Source of the DNA: Myxococcales bacterium | Lineage (GTDB): Bacteria > Myxococcota_A > Polyangia > Haliangiales > Haliangiaceae | Assembly: GCA_016706545.1 (NCBI GenBank) | Contig: JADJJK010000007.1 | Span: forward strand, 124,001 to 188,000 | Length of the DNA: 64,000 bases | Reading direction: 5' to 3' | In this document: in pieces, positions 44,382-53,179 of the stretch | Layout of the letters: every line of letters begins with the position of its first letter | Position numbering within the stretch: position 1 is the first letter of the stretch | Translations under genes and position numbers: made by a program | Notes under the pieces: generated by a model | Database searches by the model: none | Told to the model about the DNA's origin: nothing | The model's input: the letters and a program-made list of their open reading frames with translations, nothing else

Positions 44382-45062
44382 ATGAGTCGCCGTGTAGTCG
44401 TCACGATCGATGGTCCAGCGGGCGCGGGCAAGTCCACCGTGGCCAAGCGGCTCGCCGCTCGGCTGGGCTACGGCCTGCTCGACACCGGCGCCATCTATCG
44501 GTCAGTGGCGCTTGGTGCGCTGCAGACCGGGGTCGACCTGCTCGATGGCCGGTCGCTTGGCGACCTGGCGCGCAATCTCCAGATCCGGTTCGAGCTGGAA
44601 GGTGACGTGAATCACGTTCTGGTGGATGACATCAATGTCACCTCCCAGATCCGCAGCCCCGGATCTCTCAGGCCGCGTCGCGGGTGTCTGGTCACCCGGA
44701 GGTCAGGGAAGCGCTGCTGGGATTTGCAGCGTCGTCTGGGCGCGAGCGGCGGGGTGGTCGTGGAGGGCCGCGACACCGGGACCGTGGTGTTCCCCCAGGC
44801 CGCCGCGAAGTTCTTTTTGACCGCCTCTCCAGAGATCCGCGCGACGCGCCGGGTCGCCGAGCTGCAGGCAGCGGGCAAGGACGTGGATTTTGACACCACC
44901 GTTCGCGAAATTCGCGAGCGAGATAAGCTGGATAGCGAGCGAGCCGTGGCCCCGATGGTGGCCGCTGTCGACGCCCAGCTCGTGGACTCCTCGGGCCTCG
45001 CATTAGATGATGTGGTGGCGACGCTGGAGGCGCGCGTGCGCGCCGTGGTGAGCCTGCCCTGA
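44382..45062 (+). CDS. cmk: Cytidylate kinase, with two compensating one-base indels
   Basis: 226 residues from ATG 44382 (GTG 44373 possible). It phosphorylates CMP/dCMP with ATP. P-loop IDGPAGAGKSTVAKRLA, YGLLDTGAIYRSVAL, VVVEGRDTGTVVFP and FFLTASPEIRATRRVAEL are as expected. The segment between about 44661 and 44726 is odd: the frame gives an Arg/Cys-rich run with no family likeness, while the next frame gives SQAASRVSGHPEVREALLGF, the normal CMP-binding sequence. A lost base near 44661 and a gained base near 44726 would restore a standard enzyme. The frame stays open, so the error would escape routine checks. Followed by rpsA, as in many proteobacteria. Confidence 0.93.
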   Translation: MSRRVVVTIDGPAGAGKSTVAKRLAARLGYGLLDTGAIYRSVALGALQTGVDLLDGRSLGDLARNLQIRFELEGDVNHVLVDDINVTSQIRSPGSLRPRRGCLVTRRSGKRCWDLQRRLGASGGVVVEGRDTGTVVFPQAAAKFFLTASPEIRATRRVAELQAAGKDVDFDTTVREIRERDKLDSERAVAPMVAAVDAQLVDSSGLALDDVVATLEARVRAVVSLP

Positions 45063-45248
45063 GCTGCCGGGACGCCGGGCGCCACGTAGCGAGGGCGGCG
45101 CTTGGGCCAAGCGAGATGGCCGTGGCGTGCGGCCGGGAGTGCCCGGCTCGCGGGGGCGCCAGGCACCCAGATCCCCCTTGTGGTTCCAGCCGCCTGCGAA
45201 ATCGGTGGGGGTGGACCTGAGGTTTCGTAACACCCTGCTAGACGCAGG

Positions 45249-45277
45249 TTGACAAATGCAGCAGGCGAGAGTACCTA
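45249..45277 (+). promoter_or_regulatory. rpsA promoter
   Basis: TTGACA (45249-45254), a 17-base spacer and TACCTA (45272-45277), a good sigma-70-type pair about 60 bases before the rpsA start. The 186 bases between cmk and this box show no other signal. Confidence 0.6.
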
Positions 45278-45308
45278 GAGCCCCCTGTCTTGCGGCTCTT
45301 CGGGGCTC
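45278..45308 (+). promoter_or_regulatory. Hairpin in the rpsA leader
   Basis: GAGCCCC (45278-45284) can pair with GGGGCTC (45302-45308) around a 17-base loop, at the very 5' end of the predicted transcript. S1 genes are often autoregulated at their own leader, so a role in feedback control is possible but unproven. Confidence 0.45.
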
Positions 45309-45337
45309 AAGGCAAATCCAATTCGTAGGAGATCTGC

Positions 45338-47059
<1,722 letters not shown>

Positions 47060-47082
47060 ACCAGGCGCGGTGAGGAAGCGAG

Positions 47083-47108
47083 ACGGGGCAGCGCTGCTGC
47101 CCCGTTTT
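47083..47108 (+). terminator. Rho-independent terminator of rpsA
   Basis: A perfect 10-base-pair stem (ACGGGGCAGC at 47083-47092 with its complement at 47096-47105) around a three-base loop, followed by T residues through 47108. Confidence 0.85.
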
Positions 47109-47209
47109 GCGTTGGTGCGTCCGATCGCGACCGATTCCCTTCGCGGCTCGCGCCGGCCGGGCAGGCGTACGAGGTCGGCTCTGGCGAGCCAAGGGCTACG
47201 TCGAGCCGG

Positions 47210-47596
47210 TCAGGGTCGCTTGGCGGAGGGCAGGGTGCCCGAAGCGGCTTCGGCCTCGGCCCCGGCTTGGGCGTCGGCTCCGGCTTGGGCCTCGGCTCCG
47301 GCTTGGGCCCCGGCCCCGGCTTCCGCCTGGGCCCCGCCAGTCTCTGGCGGCGGCGGGGACTCGCCGACCCGCGCGACGCAACGCAGGATCTCGGCTGCCA
47401 CGCGCTGCCCAGCGCGCCGGTTGCGCGGGCCAGCGGCAGGCATCCGGGCCAGCGCAGCGTGGACGCAGGCAGCGTCCTGGCAGCGGCAGACCTCTTCGTG
47501 AACCCGCTCGAGCTGGGTCAGGTGCCGGTCGCGACAGGAGGTGAGCAAGCCAACGAGGGCCAGCGCGGTGGCGCCGAGCTGGCGCGCAGAGAGCAT
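47210..47596 (-). CDS. Small lipoprotein with Ala/Gly/Gln/Glu repeat tail
   Basis: 128 residues; the ATG shares one base with the stop of the upstream ligase gene (TGATG). The signal peptide ends in a lipobox-like LLTSC near residue 21. A Cys-rich middle (EEVCRCQDAACVHAALARMP ... ILRCVARVG) could form disulfides. The tail repeats AQAGAEAQAGAD, encoded by 12-18-base DNA repeats at about 47245-47340. Not recognised. Confidence 0.65.
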   Translation of the reverse strand: MLSARQLGATALALVGLLTSCRDRHLTQLERVHEEVCRCQDAACVHAALARMPAAGPRNRRAGQRVAAEILRCVARVGESPPPPETGGAQAEAGAGAQAGAEAQAGADAQAGAEAEAASGTLPSAKRP

Positions 47597-49137
47597 CAGA
47601 TCGTCTCGCAGAACTCGATCCGCCGCGGCACCTTGTAAGGGGCGAGGTTGCGCGCGCAATGATCGATGATCTCTTCCGGCTTGCACTTGGTCTTGGCCAC
47701 CACGCGGGCCACCACCACGGCGCCGGCCATGGCGTCGGTCTCCACGGTGGCCTGCGCAGCCTTGATCTTGGGGAACGACTCGAGGCACCCCTCCACCTCG
47801 CCCAGCGCGACCCGCTTGCCGTCCACCTTCACCACGTCGTCTTCTCGCCCCGTGAGCTGCAGGCGGCCGGACTTGTCGAGCTTGCCCAGATCTCCCGTGC
47901 GCAGCCAGCCGTGCTTGTCGGTGGCGCCGATCGCCACCATGCCCGAGGCGCGGCTTATCGGAACGCTCTCGCCATCGAACGGGCCGATGGTCTTGGGGGA
48001 GAGCGTCTTGCTCTTGACCCAGATCATGCCTTCTTTGGCCCCAGCCGGCTTGCCGTCCGGCGTGGTGATGCGCAGCTCGACGCCGTCTATCACCTTGCCG
48101 ACGCTGGTCGGGTACTTGCCGCTTTCCTCCAGCGCGATGGTGGCCGCCTCGGTGGAGTGGTAACAGGACATCAACCGGACGCCGTAGCTGTCATGAAAGC
48201 CGTCGGCCACGCTCTGCTCGAGCCGGGCGCCGGCGGCCAGGTACTTGGGGTTCTTGAGGTCCAGCTTCTTGGCGGTGGGCAGCCTGGACAGCTCCGCGTA
48301 CATCTGCGGCGTCCCCGGCAGGATCTCGATCTCGTGCTCGCGGATGAGCTTGCCGATGCGCCGCGCCGAGACCTCTTCCTCGAGAAACATGCTGGCGCCG
48401 AGCTTGAGCACCGGCAAGAGGCCCAGGTCCCAGCCGTAGGCATGAAACAGCGGCACCGCGACGAGGATCTTGCTGGCGCCGGTGAGCGACAGCGCCGCGA
48501 TGGCGTGATCGACCGCCGCCACGGTGTTCTTCTCGGTGCGGAGGATGCCCTTGGGGTCGCCGAGCGAGTCCGAGGTGAACAGCACGGCGGTCGGGTCATG
48601 GCCAAAGCTGCGCTCGCTGCGCTTGTACACGCTGCAGGTGAGCAGCGTGCCCTGGAGCCGACGACGCACCTCGGCGGCGTCCGCGGCCAGCGGCGGCGGG
48701 CTCGCGACCACCTGCGGGATGGGGCCGGTGGGGCGCTGGACCCGGGAGCGCGGCAAGGTCGAGGGCGGGATGGGGTTGGTGGTCCCGGTGGCGCTGATGG
48801 CGCCCTCGCTGCCGCGAGGTCGGGTCACCAGGGCCCGCAGCGGCGCCGCGGCCAAGATGAGCTCCAGCTCGCGACCTCCGGTGGTCGGATCGATGGGCAC
48901 GATGGCCGCGCCGAGCTTGGATAGCGCGAGCGCCAAGATCACGAAATCCGGGACGTTCCCCAGCATCAACCCCACCCACGCGCCCTCGCGGATTCCCATG
49001 CTGCGAAACTCTTCGGCGCGTCTTTCCACCCGGTGAAGCAGGCCACGCCAGGACAGATAGTTGTCGCGATAGACGACAGCCTTGTTGTTGCCCTGGGCCT
49101 TGGCGGCCTTCTTCAACCAGTCGTAGAGCAGGGTCAT
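47596..49137 (-). CDS. AMP-dependent synthetase/ligase homologue with altered core and no C-terminal Lys motif
   Basis: 513 residues of the ANL (acyl-CoA synthetase-like) fold: SWRGLLHRVERRAEEFRSMGI, GAWVGLMLGNVPDFVILALALSKLGAAIVPIDPT, a central LVAVPLFHAYGWDLGLLPVLKLGA, YHSTEAATIAL (A5), GWLRTGDLGKLDKSGRLQLTGREDDVVKVDGKRV (A7/A8). The P-loop normally read as TSGTTGxPKG is TSDSLGDPKG, and the protein ends at VPRRIEFCETI, just where the A10 motif with the adenylation Lys should follow. It may lack normal adenylating activity or act as a binding protein. A Pro/Ser-rich insert lies near residues 105-150. It is followed by a small lipoprotein gene. Confidence 0.82.
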   Translation of the reverse strand: MTLLYDWLKKAAKAQGNNKAVVYRDNYLSWRGLLHRVERRAEEFRSMGIREGAWVGLMLGNVPDFVILALALSKLGAAIVPIDPTTGGRELELILAAAPLRALVTRPRGSEGAISATGTTNPIPPSTLPRSRVQRPTGPIPQVVASPPPLAADAAEVRRRLQGTLLTCSVYKRSERSFGHDPTAVLFTSDSLGDPKGILRTEKNTVAAVDHAIAALSLTGASKILVAVPLFHAYGWDLGLLPVLKLGASMFLEEEVSARRIGKLIREHEIEILPGTPQMYAELSRLPTAKKLDLKNPKYLAAGARLEQSVADGFHDSYGVRLMSCYHSTEAATIALEESGKYPTSVGKVIDGVELRITTPDGKPAGAKEGMIWVKSKTLSPKTIGPFDGESVPISRASGMVAIGATDKHGWLRTGDLGKLDKSGRLQLTGREDDVVKVDGKRVALGEVEGCLESFPKIKAAQATVETDAMAGAVVVARVVAKTKCKPEEIIDHCARNLAPYKVPRRIEFCETI

Positions 49138-49421
49138 GTCACCTCGAAATGCCCGAGATCGTGGGGAGGCTGCACTCTACCAGCCTGGGTGGGGCGGGAC
49201 AACCGGCCGGCTGGTTGGCACACCGGCTTGGGGCCCTTTGGGGCAGGTTTCTCGAGAAACGGTGGTGCTTTTCGCCCAGGTCAGCCGAAGCCAGAGGTCC
49301 CCTTGGCCCTGGGGAGCGTCGGCGCTGGCTGGCGCACCGCCCAGGCGAGACCTCACGACGCGAAGCGTGATTGCAGGGCCGACCCTTGACGCGCCGGCCA
49401 ATCCTCGAAATAACCGAGCCG

Positions 49422-50777
49422 ATGGCGGCCCCCGTGGAACCTCTGGTTACTCCCTCCGGCCGCGCTGCGGGCGAGTCCTCGCACGACGGTCGGCGTCGTG
49501 CCCACGCGGGGGGCTCCGCGGACCCAAGCGTGGAGCAAGAGCCCGCGCTCGTGGACGACGCGGCGTCGACTCCTCCGGGATGGGCCGACGGGGCGAGCGA
49601 GCTGGCCGCGCTGCGCCGCCGTCTCGACGATCTGTCCTCGCAGCAACGCAAGGGTCACGCCACCACGCACCAGCTCGCGGAGTCGATCGCCGCGCTGGTG
49701 GCGGGGCAGCGGCAGCGACTGCGCTGGCTCAACCTCAACTCTTTCATCGCGTACGTGATCTTCACCTTGCTGCTGGGCGCGGCGTTCTACACGCTCTATG
49801 CCCGGCGCGCCGATGCGCTGGGCGCCGAGCAGCGAGCGCTCCTCCAGGCCCGCGATGAGGCCACCGCGCGGGCCGAGCGGGCCAGCGCGACCCTCCTTTC
49901 GTCCCAGCAGAGCTCGCAGCGAGCCATGGCGGCGTATGAGCTGTACGCCCAAGGCCAGAGCGAGCGAGCTGCCGCGGCCCACGCTGCGCTGGCTGGCCAG
50001 CTCACGCCGCTCGAAGACGCGGCGCTCGCGGCGGCGCGTGAGCAAGCGGCCAAGGCCGGCTTCGATCGCGCCTTCGAGCAGGGCCAGGCGGCGTTTCGCG
50101 CCGGCAACTTCGCGGCGGCCGCGGCCCCGCTGCAGCAAGCGGTGGCGGCGGGCGAGGGCTCCGCGACGACGGTGCCAGCGGCCCGCGTGGCGCTGGCCAG
50201 GTACTACCTGGGCGCCAGCCTGGCTCGCACAGGCGAGCTGGCAGCCGCCACCGCCGCGCTCGAGGCTGCGCTCAGCGAGGGCGTGGACGTCGCGGACGCC
50301 CGCTATCAGCTCGCGATGGTGCTCGATCGGGCCGGCGAGCTGTCCCGGGCGCGCGCCGAGTACGAGAAGTTCGCCACCGCCCATCCAAAGCTCATGCTCG
50401 GGGTGTGGGCCATGCGCCGCGCCGCGGTGCTCGCGCGGTGGGGCAAGGCGGCGCCACCTTTGTCAGCGGCGGGCGCCGCGCCCGGGCCCGCGACGCTTGG
50501 CCCTGCGCCTGGTGCCGTTGCTCCGTCCTGGGCGCCGCGCGGGGCGCAGCCATCGCCAGCGCGGCCAGCCGGGGCCGCTGGGGCCGCCGTGCCGCGTCCT
50601 CTGGCCCCGTCGAACTCGCCGAGCCCGCCAAGCCCATCGAGTGCGCCGAGTGCGTCGAGTTCGTCGAGTTCGTCGAGTGCGTCCGGCCGAGGCGCGCAGC
50701 CAGCGGCGGAGGCACCTGGGGCCGCCGCAGCACAGCCCGCCGCACCTGGGGCCGCCGCGCCCGCGCCAGCGCCATGA
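49422..50777 (+). CDS. Membrane-anchored TPR-like protein with low-complexity tail
   Basis: 451 residues from ATG 49422. A polar N-terminus (about 95 residues) is followed by a helix and one TM segment (LNSFIAYVIFTLLLGAAFYTLYA, near 108-130). A coiled-coil and TPR-like helical region runs from about 135 to 330 (GFDRAFEQGQAAFRAGNFAAAAAPLQQAVAAGEG; ARYYLGASLARTGELAAATAALEAAL; ARYQLAMVLDRAGELSRARAEYEKFA). The last 110 residues are Pro/Ala/Ser-rich with Ser runs encoded by a 9-base DNA repeat near 50640-50690. Its stop overlaps the M15 peptidase start (ATGA). Probably periplasmic scaffolding; exact role unknown. Confidence 0.72.
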   Translation: MAAPVEPLVTPSGRAAGESSHDGRRRAHAGGSADPSVEQEPALVDDAASTPPGWADGASELAALRRRLDDLSSQQRKGHATTHQLAESIAALVAGQRQRLRWLNLNSFIAYVIFTLLLGAAFYTLYARRADALGAEQRALLQARDEATARAERASATLLSSQQSSQRAMAAYELYAQGQSERAAAAHAALAGQLTPLEDAALAAAREQAAKAGFDRAFEQGQAAFRAGNFAAAAAPLQQAVAAGEGSATTVPAARVALARYYLGASLARTGELAAATAALEAALSEGVDVADARYQLAMVLDRAGELSRARAEYEKFATAHPKLMLGVWAMRRAAVLARWGKAAPPLSAAGAAPGPATLGPAPGAVAPSWAPRGAQPSPARPAGAAGAAVPRPLAPSNSPSPPSPSSAPSASSSSSSSSASGRGAQPAAEAPGAAAAQPAAPGAAAPAPAP

Positions 50778-51397
50778 GCGCGTTTCTGAGGCCGCCGCGC
50801 GGCGAGCCGCGGTGCGAGGTGAGCGACCTCCCTCGAGAAGTCGCCGCCGCGATGCGCGGCGTGTCATGGCGAGACGATCCTCGTTGCCCGCCGCTGTCCG
50901 CGCTCGCGTACCTGCGGCTGTCGCACGTGGGCTTCGATGGGGTGCCAGCGCTCGGTGAGTTGATCGTGGCCAGGCCCGTGGTCAGCGCGACGCGCGCGCT
51001 CTTTGGCCGGCTCTGGCACCTGGGCTTTCCGGTGCGCAGCCTGCGCCTCATCGACGCGCACGGCGGCTCCGACGACGCCTCGATGGCCGCCGACAACAGC
51101 TCGGCTTTCAACTTCCGCACCATCGCCGGCACCGACCTCTTGTCTCAGCACGCGCTCGGCTACGCGATTGACATCAACCCGGTCGAGAATCCCTGGCTCG
51201 CGCGCAAGTCCGTGGCGCCTCCGGCCGGCGCGGCGTTCCTGGACCGCCAGCGGGTGCGCCCGGGCATGATCGTGCGCCCGGGGCCGGTGACGGCGGCGCT
51301 CGATGAGCTGGGGTGGGAGTGGGGCGGCGACTGGCCTGTGCCTGACTACCATCACCTCGTCTGGCGCCCGAGCGCTGGAACCGCGCGCCGGCCGTAG
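50774..51397 (+). CDS. M15-family (VanY/D,D-carboxypeptidase-like) peptidase
   Basis: 207 residues. The zinc-peptidase signature is present: SQHALGYAIDINPVENPW (His and Asp ligands in SxHxxGxAxD) near residue 127 and the third-ligand region WPVPDYHHLVW near 195. NSSAFNFRTI and the fold order match peptidase M15C (L-alanyl-D-glutamate or D-Ala-D-Ala cleavage). It acts on peptidoglycan peptides, though no signal peptide is visible from ATG 50774; export might depend on an unidentified route, or the enzyme could be cytoplasmic. Translationally coupled to the TPR protein. Confidence 0.85.
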   Translation: MSAFLRPPRGEPRCEVSDLPREVAAAMRGVSWRDDPRCPPLSALAYLRLSHVGFDGVPALGELIVARPVVSATRALFGRLWHLGFPVRSLRLIDAHGGSDDASMAADNSSAFNFRTIAGTDLLSQHALGYAIDINPVENPWLARKSVAPPAGAAFLDRQRVRPGMIVRPGPVTAALDELGWEWGGDWPVPDYHHLVWRPSAGTARRP

Positions 51398-51408
51398 CCC
51401 GGGGAAAG

Positions 51409-51474
51409 CTGACCGGCGACTGACCGCGGGCTGACCGGCAGGCTGACCGCGGGCGCAGCGAAGGGACCTGACCG
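51409..51474. repeat. Five CTGACCG motifs at near helical spacing
   Basis: CTGACCG occurs at 51409, 51420, 51431, 51443 and 51468, so spacings are 11, 11, 12 and 25 bases, close to one and two DNA turns. They lie just upstream of the gene at 51538. Another CTGACCG occurs right after that gene (53051). Confidence 0.7.
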
Positions 51475-51537
51475 GCCCGCAGGAAGCACCGCGCCAGCGC
51501 GGCAAAACCCTCGGCGAAGGATGATAGGGTAGCGGCG

Positions 51538-53031
51538 ATGCCACAGGTGATCGAGTTTCCGACGCTGGGAAGCGATGCCCGTACCGCGCTGGCCACGGTG
51601 GTGCGGATCTGCAAAGAGACCCGCCGCGGGGAGCCGTTTCGCGAGCTGCGCAGCCGGCTGCGCGCCGCCAAGGTCTGGGACAAGGAGCGGCCCACCGTCT
51701 CGCTGCGGTTCTTCGGGGTGTCCGGCACCCCCATCCGACCGTCGCCGTTCATGGAGGCGGTGGCGGCGGCCGCCAACGACGATGATATCGCCACCGCGAT
51801 CCTCGACCGGATGTGGCGGCTAAACCCCGTGCTCATGAAGTCGGTGCTTGATCTCGTGGGGCAGCGCGCCTACGGCAAGGACGAGATCTCCAAGTTCCTG
51901 GGCTCGTCCGTGTATCGCGGCCAGGTGCCGCCGCGCCCGTCGCTGGAGACGTGGCTGCAGCTCTGCATTGGCTGCGGGCTGCTCAAGGCGGTGGGCATCG
52001 CGGTCGCGGTGGGACCGCGCGCAGCCCCCTGGGTGGCGCACGCCGCGGACCTGGACATCGACGAGTTCTTGCAGGAGGACCGGCCAGAGCCTGAGCCGGT
52101 GCTGCCGGTGGCCGGCGACGATGATCCGGCCGGCGGGGCGGACTCGCCAGGCGTCGGCGGTGCGGGCGCCGCGAGCGCGGCGCAACCGTCCGGGCCGATC
52201 GTGCCGGTGCCGCTGCGCCACGTCCTGGCGCTGGAGACGCCCAGCCCGCGCGGCAAGGAACGGCCGGTGCCGGTCTCTCGCTTTGCCTTGGAGTTCTCAT
52301 CTGAGCTGCTGGATGAGACCCGCCAGCGCATCACGTCGTGGTGGAAAGAGGTGAAGCCGGAGCGAGGCGGCTACGAGCCCAAAGACTTCGGCCTGGAGCC
52401 GGAGGCTTGGGTCGAGAGCGCCGACGAGGTGGTGTACCGCCTGGCGGTGGCGGCCGCGCTGGTCTTTCGGCTCGACAAAGATCGCGCCGACGTGCTGCAG
52501 AGCTTCACCGGCCTCGATCAGGCCGGCGTGCTCTCGGACCTGTATCAGGGCAACGTGCCGGAGACCATCCCGGCGGCGGTGGACGCGCGAGCGCTGATGC
52601 TGGCTTCGCTGGCCGCTCGTCGCTGCGCGGAGGTCCCCGAGCTGGCGGCGTCGCTCGAGTCGCAGCCCTCCGCGGAGGGCCTGTTTGCCACGCTCGATGG
52701 CGCGCTTGGCCGGGGGCTCTTTCGGATCGAGCTGTTCTGGATCCTCGATCAGCTCCATCGCCTGGGCGTCATCCGTCCGCCGGACATCGACGAGGTGACG
52801 ACCACGCCGTACCGCCTGGTGCGAGACACCCTCTTTCGCCTGGGCTTCCTCGCCACCCCTTACGCCCATGACGCCGCGGGGCTGGCGGCCGCTGCCCGCG
52901 CCGCCAAGCTCGCCTGCGGCGAGGGGGCGGCTGACGAGGCGCTGGTCCGCTTCGCGCTGGCCGCCGGGTGTGGCTACGACTGCCAGCACCGCAGGTCTTG
53001 CGACTTCGCGTGTCGCGAGCGCCTGGAGTAG
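51538..53031 (+). CDS. Unknown protein with C-terminal four-cysteine motif
   Basis: 497 residues, not recognised. Two helical halves: residues 1-175 (TALATVVRICKETRRGEPFRELRSRLR; WRLNPVLMKSVLDLVGQRAYGKDEISKFLGS; WLQLCIGCGLLKAVGIAVAVG) and 235-480 (PVSRFALEFSSELLDETRQRITSWWKEV; LFRIELFWILDQLHRLGVIRPPDIDE), joined by an Asp/Gly/Pro linker near 180-230. The C-terminus carries C-x3-C-x5-C-x3-C (CGYDCQHRRSCDFAC), which could bind zinc or an iron-sulfur cluster. Cytoplasmic, no signal. A run of phased CTGACCG repeats lies upstream. Confidence 0.7.
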   Translation: MPQVIEFPTLGSDARTALATVVRICKETRRGEPFRELRSRLRAAKVWDKERPTVSLRFFGVSGTPIRPSPFMEAVAAAANDDDIATAILDRMWRLNPVLMKSVLDLVGQRAYGKDEISKFLGSSVYRGQVPPRPSLETWLQLCIGCGLLKAVGIAVAVGPRAAPWVAHAADLDIDEFLQEDRPEPEPVLPVAGDDDPAGGADSPGVGGAGAASAAQPSGPIVPVPLRHVLALETPSPRGKERPVPVSRFALEFSSELLDETRQRITSWWKEVKPERGGYEPKDFGLEPEAWVESADEVVYRLAVAAALVFRLDKDRADVLQSFTGLDQAGVLSDLYQGNVPETIPAAVDARALMLASLAARRCAEVPELAASLESQPSAEGLFATLDGALGRGLFRIELFWILDQLHRLGVIRPPDIDEVTTTPYRLVRDTLFRLGFLATPYAHDAAGLAAAARAAKLACGEGAADEALVRFALAAGCGYDCQHRRSCDFACRERLE

Positions 53032-53054
53032 CGGCGAAGCCGGCGTGGGCCTGA

Positions 53055-53146
53055 CCGGGGCCGTCGTCAGCGTCGTCAGCCACCGGGGCCGTCGTCAGCC
53101 ACCGGGGCGGCGTCAGGCATCAGTGCCGTCGTCAGCCACCGGGGCG
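53055..53146. repeat. Repeats of a GCCGTCGTCAGCCACCGGG unit
   Basis: Three to four imperfect tandem copies of a 20-24-base unit fill the gap between two convergent genes. No terminator-like T tract is present. Confidence 0.7.
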
Positions 53147-53179
53147 ATCGAGATGCCCCGGTGGAAGCAACGCGCTCGC

